Assembly (NCBI GenBank): GCA_036971715.1
Contig: JAVHJL010000011.1
Span: 620,001 to 684,000, forward strand
Source of the DNA: Arthrobotrys musiformis
Lineage: Eukaryota > Ascomycota > Orbiliomycetes > Orbiliales > Orbiliaceae
Length of the DNA: 64,000 nt
Direction: 5' to 3'
The translations under genes were made by a program, and so were the position numbers. Below the pieces are notes generated by a model, which worked only from the letters and a program-made list of their open reading frames with translations, was not told the DNA's origin and ran no database searches. The stretch's first letter is position 1. Each line of letters opens with the position of its first letter. Shown here in pieces: positions 23,939-34,528 of the stretch.

Positions 23939-24478
23939 ATGATCGCACGAATCCCAGCTGGCCGAAGCGCTAGCACTGAGGTGCATGAGAAACGCTCTGA
24001 GTCACGCACCGCCGAATCCAATAGCACAGCCGTGATCGGGACCCCGACCAATTCTGAAGACCTCGTTGCCATCATGGCAAAAGTTACCGGCACTTCGGTC
24101 ACGGGCCATGAAGATTCTTCTCCTGTCCCCCTGACCACCCGTCGCTATCGTCGCCAAAACGCATCACCACTTTCTGATGTCGGGGAAACTACCCACGGGG
24201 CCCTCAACACGAAGACTGTCGGCGACACCACGCAGTCGGCACTAGAGTCAAGCCCAACGTCCTTTTCAACGTTGGTAAAGACGTCACAAACCCAATGCCC
24301 CGGTCAACCACCTATGAATTCGGCAGGTTCCAGACTTGTAGAGAGAGCCCCGCACACTCTGCAACCTCGCGGTTTGGATGGTATCGGATTATATTTCGCT
24401 GTATTCGTACCCGGATCATTTATAATCATCCTTGCGGTCGTCGGATGGTATATTTATAAGAAAAAGTACAGGAGTTAG
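23939..24478 (+). CDS. Small membrane protein with C-terminal anchor span
   Basis: This single-exon frame has 179 residues with an ATG at 23939. About 148 residues are hydrophilic and Ser/Thr-rich, with a dibasic cluster (TTRRYRRQ). One hydrophobic span follows at about 149-172 (GLYFAVFVPGSFIIILAVVGWY), then the very short basic end YKKKYRS. Without a signal peptide it would be tail-anchored, or inserted with the N-terminus outside. The C-terminal lysines resemble KKxx-like retention signals but are not a canonical match. I recognise no family. It shares the order hydrophilic head, single span and basic stop with the genes at 22.2, 25.6 and 30.3 kb. Confidence 0.55.
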   Translation: MIARIPAGRSASTEVHEKRSESRTAESNSTAVIGTPTNSEDLVAIMAKVTGTSVTGHEDSSPVPLTTRRYRRQNASPLSDVGETTHGALNTKTVGDTTQSALESSPTSFSTLVKTSQTQCPGQPPMNSAGSRLVERAPHTLQPRGLDGIGLYFAVFVPGSFIIILAVVGWYIYKKKYRS

Positions 24479-25628
24479 GTAAATGAGCAGAGGAGGGGGG
24501 GAAGTATGTTGAAGTAATTAGTTTGAAGGAGTGAGCCATGGGTGATCTGGCGGATTTGAGGGTTTGGGGGAGCCGGATACATTTACTGGATCTTTTGTCT
24601 TTCGTTTCTCTAACGCAATATTACGATTGTCTCCTGCGCAGCCTACCCCAAGGCATTGCGATAGGTTTTGGTGTTTTTTTGTTTTTTGTTTTTTAAAATT
24701 TGTATGCCATATATCCTTGTCTCTGTATGTTCTAGTATCCATAGCATCGCATAGTGTCAGTTCTGTGGTACCTCAATCTAGGAAATTGTAATGTAATTAT
24801 CCTTACTTGGACAATAGCGGTTTTGAAGATGCGGTCCTGCATGAGAAATTCCGACCCTGAATTTGAATTTGAACCCTGACAAGTGTTGTTGTGGTAATTT
24901 TAGGTGATGTTACACAGATGCAGTCTTGTAACACAGGTCTGAAAGCGAGGTAAGGAAGCGCTAGCGAGGTGCCTGGCCCACACTTAGGCAACGTGCATCA
25001 CGTTTGTGAACCGGACCACCAGACTACTGGACCGAGAGCATGATCCTATCTGGCTCAAGTTAATCTTGTGCTCGAGGGTGTCCCAGTTAGACTTACGGTA
25101 TCGCTGTGGACTTTTGCGGATGCTTGATATTTGAAAAAAACGCTGCCACTTTTTAGACAAAAATATTTTCTTGTATATACTCGGCCCTGGGACTTGAATG
25201 TGATATTTCTTATTTAACCTTCTCAATTCTCTTGATTAAGACACCCCGTACAAAATATTATATACATTGTAAATCTTTAGTCTGGGGAGTAAATCTTCGA
25301 ATTAGTTCTGATCCTACAGCCGGTTAGCGGTAAAATACGAGCCCTATTTCTTACCGAGAGGTTCAAATAATATTAATTGAACAAAAGAAGGCAAGAACTC
25401 GCGTTAATTGGTTAGGCTTAGGCGCACCGGTCTTAGGGTATATATCAGAATTTTAAGTATAATTTTTAGAATACGTTCACTAACTTTTGTAGAAGCTATA
25501 GCCACCCTGTCCTATCGATTCGTACATACTCGTCGGAGAAAGCAAGACTAGGTCCTACGTTAGCCTCGAGGCTAGGTCCTACGTCAGCGTTGGGAGTCGA
25601 CACTATAATACAGTGCATTTTGTTCGGA
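24479..25628. other. Spacer with 17-base direct repeat
   Basis: No gene is seen. Just before the 25.6-kb gene, CTAGGTCCTACGTYAGC occurs at 25548-25564 and again at 25572-25588, with one difference and a 24-base period. A TATATAT element lies near 25439-25447. Confidence 0.4.
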
Positions 25629-25883
25629 ATGACTATCCTTGCGCTAGGATACCTGGCGATACGCCCACGAGATGTAAGCGGACTACAACCATCGAGACCC
25701 GACCCAGTCATCATAGCCGGAGTAGTGATGGTTACAGTCTCACTAGCGATTATATCCTGGCTTTGGATTCGTTACAGAAGGGAGAAGAAGTGGAGGATTG
25801 AAAACCAAGAATCTCAACCTCGGGATGCTGTGGAGCTCGCTCCTGAGCAGCGCCGCCCGGCTGGATACTATGTATATCGATGA
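25629..25883 (+). CDS. Very small single-span membrane protein
   Basis: The first ATG is at 25629 and gives 84 residues. The frame stays open for 13 more codons upstream, where an AG at about 25610 could end an intron, so a further 5' exon is possible. The protein has a weakly hydrophobic N-terminus (MTILALGYLAI), a strong span at about 28-48 (VIIAGVVMVTVSLAIISWLW), the basic stop RYRREKKWR and an acidic tail ending in a Tyr-rich GYYVYR. No family is recognised. Its span and basic stop resemble those of its neighbours, and the tail shares the short ESQP motif with the 22.2-kb protein, which could be chance. Confidence 0.4.
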   Translation: MTILALGYLAIRPRDVSGLQPSRPDPVIIAGVVMVTVSLAIISWLWIRYRREKKWRIENQESQPRDAVELAPEQRRPAGYYVYR

Positions 25884-27393
25884 GAGAGCTAGGCCTGCAG
25901 CTCTAGATGTTGGTTTCTGAGTAGCTCGACTTACCTAAACCATTTGGGGGGTGGTGCCGTTGGGGATCGGGGTGCGTGGTTGGCTGTGCATTGATATTGC
26001 ATTGCGAGGTTTTCAAGTTGTTAGTTCCTAGGATCCTGTGGCAGTTATCCTGTTTCGTGGTTTTTATAGTGTCAAAATGGTGCTTCAATCTGTGTTTTGA
26101 TCGGTTTTATTGAGATTTAGAGGCGATAGTGACCCAGCTCGAAGCATTGAAGGAACTCTGACACGAGCTATATAACCGACTAGCTGAATCTGTCGCCCCG
26201 TTCCTAGCTTCCGTGGATCAGCGTTTGTATATCGTCGAGCTGCAAGGCGAAGTCATATACTACTATAGTCTATAGCGCAATTATAACTAAAACTTTATTT
26301 GCTAGTACTATAGCACGGTATTCTAAGGTCCTTGGCGAACGCGAGAGCTAGCTCGGGATTCGGGTAACGGGTTTTTAAATTTTGTTTTCTGTCAAAAGAC
26401 AAATAATAGAGTGACCTTCGAAGCTTCGTATAAAGTAAACGGTTCGTTCCGCACGCTACTAGTGGGCCCGCTCCACGACTGCTAGCTGCTCCGAGGCCCG
26501 GCTAGGACTTAGAAGCACACTGTCGATGCGAATCCAGTTTCAAGTCCATGCGCAGCTCCCTAACGGTTAGGTCAGCTGGGTTTTATCTTTCGAATAGGGT
26601 CACCTGCTCTACACACTAGCTCTCGAGCCTCCGTATAGTCTCGTACCCACATATCCGCGATCCGTATTTCTATGTAATTGAATCGATTGGGCCTTTCTTT
26701 ACAGCTGTTGGTGGCCCATGCAATAGCTTCTCATAACTTTGAGAATTTTGTGACGTGAAAGCCTACACCCCAAACAAAGCAGTTGACATTTTGACTGATA
26801 TTCATATATTCAAGCCCGAGATGGCAAGAGGAGACTATAATTTACGTAATCCCAAGCTACCCGAGCTGAGCTTCCTAGCACCTAGCCAATTAGTATCAGT
26901 CAAAAGCCTGTGTTGAAAGGTCTGGTCGGAATTTTCCTCTTGAATACCCAACTCGTGATGCAGGCCAGCCGCAAACACTAAGTAGAGTTGGGACTGGGGC
27001 TGGTTCACTATGCGGTTAACGGCGGGTTGATGAATCCCGATGGGAAAAGGCTGGTGCTATAGCTAGATGTTGCATGCTGGTGCAAGGGTGGATTCGAGGC
27101 TACGATGTAAAACTACACGAATTCGATGCAATTGCATGCAGGTCCTACTGTTCAATCACATATAGCTTAACTGGCCACCTGGTACGGCTAGTTTAGGTTG
27201 GATAACAGATCGATTTCGATTGTGAAGCGAGCAGGCCTGGCAAGCGCAAGAGTTTAAGAGCCCGGCGGAGAATTAACTACAAGCAAGAAATATTTAAATG
27301 ACCCATAAGAACATCAATGATATCGGGTGAAACGTATGTTATTTCTTGCCGAACGTCCTATTATATCGAACTTCAAAATCATATATCGTCAAA
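25884..27393. other. AT-rich spacer with a possible coding relic
   Basis: No intact gene is visible. At 26114-26275 the plus strand carries 53 codons of amphipathic, Leu/Glu-rich sequence interrupted by a single TGA at 26159-26161 (LEALKEL, stop, HELYNRLAESVAPFL). This could be a remnant of a gene or mobile element. The rest has dense stops. ATATTTAAAT at about 27287-27297 is the only promoter-like element near the next gene. Confidence 0.4.
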
Positions 27394-28736
27394 ATGAGTT
27401 TGACAGCGACCCGTCCTATTTCCAATGCCTGCCTTCCCATGCCTAGCATGTGTTTCCACGAACGGCTCACGACAATTCCAACATTCAACACATGCGATTG
27501 TATGTCCGTCTATGCCAGCAACCCGTCCGAAAAGATTTCCTACACTGAACGTCCAAACCTACCTCCAAAGCCGTTCAGAATCGACATGCACACGCATATT
27601 ATGCCATCTTCATTACCCGACATGTCAAAGTTTGATGATTCGCCTAACTCGAGCGAGTGGATCAACTTGCGGCCCCAGGGTTCAGGACAAGTGGATATGT
27701 ATGTTGGAGATCGGTTTTTCCGAACCGTAGAGACAAACTGTTTCGATCCTGAAACCCGTATCAAGGAAATGGACGCTAGCGGGGTCACTATGCAAGTTCT
27801 CAGCACGATCCCGGTCTTATTTTCCTACGATAAGCCAAGTAAGCCTGCGACACTACTGGCACGGCTATTGAATGATCATATTGCATCACTGTGTAGACGG
27901 TATCCCACTAGATTCGTGGGACTAGCTACGGTGCCGTTACAAGATGTCCCAGCTTCAGTCGATGAGTTGGAGCGTGCGAAGGGTCTGGGTCTCAGGGGCG
28001 TCGAGATTGGGACGGAGATTAATGGTCGCGAACTGGATGACCCAGAACTGGCGCCGTTTTGGAAAGCTTGCGAGGACCTCGATATGCCCGTTTTTGTGCA
28101 TCCGCTAGGGTATGAACTAGCGAAAGAGAACAAAAGATGGGAGAAGTATTGGTCCGCTTGGTTAATAGGAATGTAAGTCTCGACCCACTTTTGCATATCA
28201 CTTCCGACAAACCCCACAGTGATTTATCTTCAACATTGTGTATTTGCACGGCGTTAACAAATTTATACAGGCCAAGCGAGACTGCCCTTGCTCTTCACGC
28301 AATCGTATCGTCAGCTATGCTAGTTCGCCACCCCAAGTTACGCTTCTGTTTTGCACACGCTGGAGGCGCATACCTCCCCTTGCTTGGTCGTATTCAGCAC
28401 GGTTATGATTGTCGGCCGGACCTCGTGGCTCATAAATCCGAAGGTATATCGCCGACACAACAAATCTGCACTACGCAGAGGAACATATGGATAGATAGCT
28501 TGGTACACGATCCGGATTTATTGGAGTATATCTGTAAGAAAATTGGACCAGAACGAGTAATCATGGGGAGCGATTACCCATTTCCGTTAGGGGAAGTACC
28601 GCTCCCGGGCAAATTAGTGTCGACGGATGAGCGAGTAAGAGACTTCTTGCCCGAGGAGAAGAGAGAAGCAATTTTATGGGGAAATGCGGTGGAGTTTTTG
28701 GGATTATACGATTTGGTAAAAGATCTAGATTTGTAA
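27394..28736 (+). CDS. ACMSD-like amidohydrolase (semialdehyde decarboxylase)
   Basis: The two exons are 27394-28172 and 28271-28736, encoding 414 residues. The join WLIG-M-PSETAL matches the family. The start is the first ATG (AAAATGAGT). The sequence follows animal-type 2-amino-3-carboxymuconate-6-semialdehyde decarboxylase closely: RIDMHTHIMP, NCFDPETRIKEMD, QVLSTIPVLFSY, VFVHPLGYE, FCFAHAGGAYLPLLGR, IMGSDYPFPLGE and GNAVEFLGL. Metal ligands are visible as His66, His68, His236 and Asp361, and the catalytic His is His289. ACMSD diverts tryptophan/kynurenine breakdown from NAD synthesis toward glutaryl-CoA. Related family members decarboxylate aromatic acids, so the substrate is not certain. 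About 55 N-terminal residues precede the usual start and do not look like a clear targeting peptide. No other kynurenine gene is nearby. Confidence 0.93.
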
Positions 28737-30158
28737 AGGGGCAATGGGAGTTCGGTTGTACGCGTTTTAATGTTGAAGCGTTGTGGTTTACGTTCAGCTG
28801 TATGGTCTACGGTATCATTAATTGTGATTTTAGCGAGGGATAAATACATTTGTAGTATGTATTGATTTGTTCCAGTTAAGTGCGACGATCAATTCAAGGC
28901 GTTGACATCTCAACCCGGAATCCGGAACTGTCTCGATCTATTAAAAGCCCACATGGCAGTTTATATGCCTCATATATCCAGTTTATTGCCATTCCCTTTT
29001 CTTCCGGGCCTACTAGGAATGTAAGGGACTCCTAGAGGAAGCCAAATCTAGAAACTCCATCCAATAATACCCCTAATATGCAATGATAGTCTGGCACCCA
29101 ACATTGTAAAGTGAGAAGAGGATTGGAAAACAAATGTCGCAGCGCAGGACATGCATTGTGTTCCGACAGGTAAAGAATGTCTATATGCAGGGTAGCGACG
29201 GTTCAAGTGGTTCTACCCGAATAGCTAATTTCACGAAGCTACATGTAATGTCCCAAAATTATATTTTCATGCGTTCGGGAAGAGTCTTGTATCACCAGAG
29301 CGCCTAGAATTTGTGGAACTATCACAAAGTTAACGGCTATCAACATTTTAGCTCGCGTTGTAGTGCCTTCAAAGCGACTCAGGTCAAACATTCTAGTCAC
29401 CGCTTAATGTCACCTCTATATATATCTAGGTATCCAAATATCTAGTTATGAACTCGAGAACTTGGGGCTGGTGCGCGTGGTGATAGAGTTTAAAACTAGG
29501 AAAGATAAAAAATATCTGAGAAATTCCGGCGTCTTCTGAAAATCTAGAATGGGGCGGTCCTTTGAATGAAGCCACAAACATTTATTCTCGTCTTGGCCAA
29601 TTTATCAAGGTTTTGATTGATGCAATAGTCAAATAATATGGAGTTATTTCCCACGAAATCGGCTAGCCATGAACGATAGGTTTCGAGAAATGCCTCAGCC
29701 GTAGCAAACACAGGCTAGCAGGCCTAAAAAGCTTAGCATTGGCTAATGAAGGCTTGGCTATTTTCGACTAGATCGTAAGGCTGAGAACCCACAGAGACCC
29801 GAAACTAATGTTTTCGAACGGAGTTTACTAATAGACGTCGAATTAGGCACGATAATACTAAGTGGGGCACGCCCTGCATGACAAAGGTAAGATTTACACG
29901 TACACGTTTACCTGCTGATTGCCGAGTACCTGGCCTGTGGGGGGTCGAGTCGAACTCGGGGGAATTATGGATGCCTCGTAAATTTCGATTCGAGCCCTCG
30001 AGGGGTAGTTAAGTACCCAGGTATGTATGAAGTCCACTTTGAATCTTTGGCAATGCTTTCTTGAATTTGCGATATGATGATCGGCCAAGTATAATTTTCT
30101 TGTCCACCTCCTGGCTTCGATCGGTCGATCGTCGATTTGAAACTTAACGGCCAACTAC
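28737..30158. other. AT-rich spacer, no gene seen
   Basis: Stops are frequent in all frames. The 86-codon frame at 29894-30154 (-) has no recognisable features. No repeat or RNA gene was noticed. Confidence 0.45.
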
Positions 30159-30166
30159 TATTTATA
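30159..30166 (+). promoter_or_regulatory. TATA-like box before 30.3-kb gene
   Basis: TATTTATA lies about 135 bases before the ATG at 30301, at a spacing comparable to the elements before the 20.0-, 31.3- and 34.5-kb genes. Confidence 0.3.
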
Positions 30167-30300
30167 ACGCCCCATCCCTTCAAGAAGATAAAATATTGCC
30201 GCTAACGAATCGAAGGAGCCTCTATCGTCGACGTCAACGTTTCCAGCAATCCAAGGACGCGAGGGTTAGCGCATTTTTCTAACTTAAACACCTGCCAACC

Positions 30301-30648
30301 ATGGCTTCAGACCTGACGGCTCGCCTGACCAGCCCAACAACGGCTTCGATATCCGAGACAACTCCCACAAATTCATCAATACCCGGCATTGTAACATCAA
30401 AGTACGGGGTCCTAATACCCGCTGTTGTTGGTGGCGTTCTAGTCCTTGTCTCGGCAACTCTTGTCTTCGTGGGCCTGCGAGTCCTGTTGCGAGAACGGAG
30501 AAAGGAAGCTGCAATATCAGAGCCGAATTTGCAAAGACTCTCAACCAATTCGTCGGCGGCCCTGAGTGTTATATCGCTCTGGGGTGACAAGCCGACCGAC
30601 CCACCCAGGTCGCAGAAAGGCAGTTCCCTTGGAGAGTCCCAAGTCTAG
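30301..30648 (+). CDS. Small Ser/Thr-rich single-span membrane protein
   Basis: This single-exon frame has 115 residues with an ATG at 30301 in good context (ACCATGG). Residues 1-35 are Thr/Ser/Pro-rich. One span follows at about 37-60 (VLIPAVVGGVLVLVSATLVF), then the basic stop RVLLRERRKE and a Ser-rich tail. There is no cleavable signal, so it would be a signal-anchor protein with the N-terminus outside. The architecture is the same as the 22.2-kb protein and similar to the other small spans here, without obvious sequence identity. Function unknown. Confidence 0.55.
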   Translation: MASDLTARLTSPTTASISETTPTNSSIPGIVTSKYGVLIPAVVGGVLVLVSATLVFVGLRVLLRERRKEAAISEPNLQRLSTNSSAALSVISLWGDKPTDPPRSQKGSSLGESQV

Positions 30649-31131
30649 ATCGATTGTTGCACGGGCTTCTCCTCAGTCTCGTAACCAAATTTGCAAACTG
30701 ATCTCCTCCACACGACAAATGGCTTCTCCATCGATCTCAACAACGGCAAACCCCGATGTTCCCTTTGATCCGCAATCTTCATTCTTAGCTCCATTTCTCC
30801 TATTCACAAAGTTCATAGACCACGTCATCTGAAATTTTTTTTTGCTTCAATATTCCTTCCTAAATTTTGTCGTGTTGCATTTTGATGCTAATTAAACCTT
30901 CCCCCCTGGGAATGCCCCATTGGGTCGGAATGCCAGCTTCCTTGCCGCAATCCTTGAATGCGCAAATGCCAAAAACATTCATGCACTCAAGAGGGGGGGT
31001 CGAGCCCTGGGCTGTGCAACCAAACACCTGGCATTCACGAGATTACCTGGAGTCTCGATCAGCCGTTCTGATTGTTTCTGTCACAATTAATGTACAAGGA
31101 ATTCACACAGTCACGCGGGCTCTCAAGATTT
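30649..31131. other. Spacer, no gene seen
   Basis: This includes the 3' flank of the small membrane protein and the upstream region of the GPI protein gene. A frame at 30867-31268 overlaps the promoter and begins without convincing context. No feature is supported. Confidence 0.4.
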
Positions 31132-31139
31132 TATATAAG
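31132..31139 (+). promoter_or_regulatory. TATA box of GPI protein gene
   Basis: TATATAAG lies 132 bases before the ATG at 31271 and is followed by a T- and C-rich leader. Spacing and composition are typical of a strongly regulated fungal promoter. Confidence 0.45.
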
Positions 31140-31270
31140 ATCCTAGGGGCATCCACCCACGCACTTTTTTTGTTTCTAAACACTTTCACAATCTTCGTGT
31201 CCCTTTTTTTCCGTTCTTGCCTGTCTGATACCTCACTCATTCGGTTATCAACAATATACTCTCGTTAAAA

Positions 31271-32041
31271 ATGCAGCTCAAAGGTTTCTTTACCCTTCTC
31301 CTTTCGGCCTTGCCACTGACTCTGGCCGCCGACCTAAACAACAATGCCATCACTGCACCCGTCGCAGGGGACGTCATCACTGCTGGCCAACCATACTCGA
31401 TCAAATGGACCAATATCAAGGGGAACCTGGTTACTATCACATTGATTGATGGACCAGCCAATAGAGTGGTACCAGTGACAGAAATTGCAAACGGTGTCTC
31501 TAATACTGGCGTCTACACATGGAGTGTCCCAGATGATCTCCCTGCTTCCTCGACATACGCTATTCGGATAACCTACAACAATAACCCTGCGGACTACAAT
31601 TACTCGGATCGTTTCACTTTCGAAAATGAGAGTGTCGTATCATCTGCTGCTGTCAGCTCGGGCGCTGAGACTTCCACTGCCCCCGCTAGTACCAAGACGG
31701 AGAGTGCTAGCTCCGCTTCGAAGACTGAGTCTGAAACTACTGCTGCCACAACCGAGTCCGAGTCTGCTTCCACGACGGCTGAGTCAACCGAGTCTGCTAC
31801 AACTAGCGAAGTCTCGAGTGAGAGCAAGACTGAAACTGCCACCTCTCGTGCTACAGAGACTGCTGAGACCACAAGGGGAAGCTCGACAACAGTTGCCCGT
31901 TCGACTAGAACATCGCCTGCCGTCCAGACCGATATGGCTCCAGTTGACCACCCCTCGTCTGCGAGCAGATCAATTAGCGGCCGAAGTTTGGTTGCCGCCG
32001 CTGCCGGGATGATTCTTGGAGGAGCTTTCATGTTGTTCTAA
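31271..32041 (+). CDS. GPI-anchored Kre9-like Ser/Thr-rich wall protein
   Basis: This is a single exon of 256 residues. It has a clear signal peptide (about 1-19, MQLKGFFTLLLSALPLTLA), then an Ig-like Kre9/Knh1 N-terminal domain (about 20-115). Family landmarks are the opening ITAPVAGDVITAGQPYSIKW, the mid-domain VTITLIDG, and the end TYAIRITYNN. A ~110-residue Ser/Thr/Glu-rich stalk follows, likely heavily O-mannosylated. The end is a hydrophobic GPI-attachment signal (SLVAAAAGMILGGAFMLF) with a probable omega site among the small residues before it. N-glycosylation sequons occur near NYS and NES. It is probably attached to the plasma membrane or glucan wall. Kre9 relatives are linked to beta-1,6-glucan assembly, but a role for this paralogue type is not established. 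Large frames in other phases over the stalk are shadows. Confidence 0.93.
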   Translation: MQLKGFFTLLLSALPLTLAADLNNNAITAPVAGDVITAGQPYSIKWTNIKGNLVTITLIDGPANRVVPVTEIANGVSNTGVYTWSVPDDLPASSTYAIRITYNNNPADYNYSDRFTFENESVVSSAAVSSGAETSTAPASTKTESASSASKTESETTAATTESESASTTAESTESATTSEVSSESKTETATSRATETAETTRGSSTTVARSTRTSPAVQTDMAPVDHPSSASRSISGRSLVAAAAGMILGGAFMLF

Positions 32042-32536
32042 ATTTGGTTTTAGCCTAGGAACGAAAAGACATGTGGAGGGGCGAATTTTTGATTTCAATT
32101 AATTATGTACATTAATGTATATGTCACGTATTAGCATTATACCTTTTAGTAATGAGCATTTGATATTTGGCCTCTTTTGGCCCCCAACTACATTCATAGC
32201 TTTGGAATTGTAATTTCCAGCGAGTTCCTCATACATGGCTTGACACGAGATGAATGCTAGCGCTAGCTAGCCTGGCCAGCTGGTCGTAGGCAAGTAGGTG
32301 CCCAAACCTCGGAGAGAGTGTTGGAATTTATGTGTTGGGAATGGCGATTTCCGCTTTGGGCGTTTGCAAGGGCCAACCAAAAAGCCAAAACTTTTCTCTT
32401 CTGGAACGCCTTCGACATCATCCAACATCATCCCAACCTTTCGACCCCGCCGGCTATTGCATAGCTACATCTCGATCCCTAATACCATTTCAAACCTCGT
32501 CGCGTACGTTCTCCCCATCAAACGAACCCAATCAAG
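32042..32536. other. Promoter region of RIM1, nothing further seen
   Basis: This holds the 3' flank of the GPI protein gene and the upstream region of RIM1. A CT-rich leader (about 32395-32530) precedes the RIM1 start. No extra gene is seen. Confidence 0.4.
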
Positions 32537-33051
32537 ATGTCTCTTCTCCGAACCCTCAACCGTCTGCCCCGCCACCCCGCATCGGCCCTTCGCCAATTCT
32601 CTACAACACCGTCTCGTCTGGACGTCTCCCGTGTCCAGGTTATCGGCCGTATCGGTACTGAGCCCGAGGTGTCGCAGGCTTCGAATGGTAGCTCCGTGAT
32701 CAAGTACGCGGTCGCTAGCACGATCGGATATGGTGAAAAGGCGTCGACTCAATGGCATAGGGTCATCGCTTTTGGATACCCAAACCCGGAAAGGCTCACA
32801 AAGGGTGCCAGAGTCTTCCTTGAGGGCGACCTTCAATTGAGTGTGTATGAGGGCGAGGATGGCAAGAAGCATACCAATGTCACTGTCAAGCAACGTACGT
32901 CGAACCCCGTTCTTTGGTGGTTGAGGGAAGCATACGTCTAGTATGACGGGGAGAATAATAGCTAACAGGATTTTCGGGGAGATATATAGGCTCGGTTAGC
33001 ATCTTGAGTAGACCACAAACCAGCGAAGGCGAAGGTGCACATAGCGCGTGA
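32537..33051 (+). CDS. RIM1: Mitochondrial single-stranded DNA-binding protein
   Basis: The two exons are 32537-32894 and 32990-33051, encoding 139 residues. An Arg/Ser/Leu-rich mitochondrial presequence (about 1-28) lacks acidic residues. The OB-fold of the SSB family follows: VQVIGRIGTEPEV, then SSVIKYAVAST, then TQWHRVIAFG, then GARVFLEGDLQL. The second exon supplies the C-terminal strand (VTVKQRSVSILSRP). The intron has a GTACGT donor, a GCTAAC branch point at about 32961 and a TAG acceptor. Reading through the intron would give a false C-terminus. The protein coats single-stranded mtDNA during replication and repair and is expected to act as a tetramer. Length matches yeast Rim1 (about 135). 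Confidence 0.95.
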
Positions 33052-34369
33052 ATTTAGCTTGACCACTGCTTTCGTTGTCGACGCGCCTACCATCGGTTTT
33101 TACACTTACTTTTCTACCACCCTTCCGGAGCCTCGGTAATACGATCTCGAGGGGTATGATCGGGACAGTGTAACACCGTGTAACGGTGGTTAGAACCCTT
33201 CTCTTCAGCGCCCTAATAAACAGCCTCCAATGCTTTCCCTAGCATGATTGGCCCTTTCACCTTGATAATATCGGAATTATCTCATTTCTCCTCTTGGTTA
33301 CGGGTCATGTTTCGATAGAACTGTATGTATTCCGGTGCGCCAGGAGCCGTATACTGTCGTGTTTTTTTCGTTTGTTATTATTGAGAATTGTACCTCTGGA
33401 AGGATAATTCCGTTGGCTATGGGGCAACTGTACATATATACATACCTGGCCCAAGGTATTTTGGATTAAATATCTCCATCCGAATCCAATCACATATTTG
33501 ATCACGTCTTCGAGCGTAGCAAATACCTCGCCATAACTAAACTCCTACTACGGTCCATTGTGAAGGATTGCTATTTAGCCGTATAGTGGCCAAGCTCTGT
33601 TTTCGACTTGGTTGGATTCAAATTTATGGCGGTATCTTCAAGTTTTCGAGCTTTAATTTTCGCACATCCTGCACCCCTCAAAGTGAACGTTATAAAAGCG
33701 GGACTGTACGAAAGACAGGCTTATGCTAGCTTCGACAATATGATAGGCCCATATGGAACTAGGTCTAGGAATGTATTATATTTCAACCCCGAGACTTCAT
33801 TGTTAAAATTCTACTCGACGAGCTTCCCGCGAAACCCTGTCCTACACAGCTACGTCAGCACCGTCAGTATGACAACGCAAAATAACGTTAGACGGCCGAA
33901 AATACCACAAAGCACACAGCCATGCACATCATATCTCCATCCGAACAATAGATCTTCGCATGTTTCGTCTAACTTGGACGGCATGCCACCGTTGCGTTCT
34001 ATATATAGTTACACAAATCACACTAAAACTATCCTTTTCCATTTTCCATGCTAACATTTAAAAGGCGATTCCGATATCCGAGTGGGAGGTTGGAGTTCTG
34101 AGGTTGCAATGGATCTTTGGCGTGTATTGGTATGGAATAGATCTTCGGAGTTCGGTGATACAGGTGAGGGATCTTCCGGAGTTTTACGTCGGCTTTGTCC
34201 AGTCGGAAGGGGTGGGAAGGGTCTCGTGCGTAATTGGGGGTGAGAAGGACCCCTGTAGTTAAGCTTATGATCTGATAGTCAATGAGCTTATCATTGTCTT
34301 GTCAAAACTCGGCACAGGGGAGCGAACCAAGGGCTATGCAATCCTTAGGGTTATAGTGGCAAGTTTTGA
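33052..34369. other. Spacer, no gene seen
   Basis: A 148-codon plus-strand frame at 33608-34054 starts at TTG and has no motif. Nothing else is supported. Confidence 0.4.
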
Positions 34370-34376
34370 TATAAAA
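34370..34376 (+). promoter_or_regulatory. TATA-like box of secreted protein gene
   Basis: TATAAAA lies 153 bases before the ATG at 34529. Confidence 0.35.
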
Positions 34377-34528
34377 TGGATATCATTTCCGAGGTTTGAG
34401 CCTCTTTTTATTCACAAGTTCAATTAATTCCGGAACTTGATACACAATCGATATTATACGGGCAAATATACCAGATCAAACCAGAACCAAACCAAAGGGA
34501 CGATTTTTCTTTAACTTCTTTGCCAAAG

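Noticed and set aside
31600..32031. Long antisense and alternate-phase frames over the GPI protein stalk
   Set aside because: Low-complexity Ser/Thr codons give open shadow frames; the signal peptide and GPI signal fix the true phase.
32895..32941. Continuation of the RIM1 frame past 32894
   Set aside because: It is intron sequence (GTACGT donor, GCTAAC branch, TAG acceptor); the spliced end matches the SSB family.
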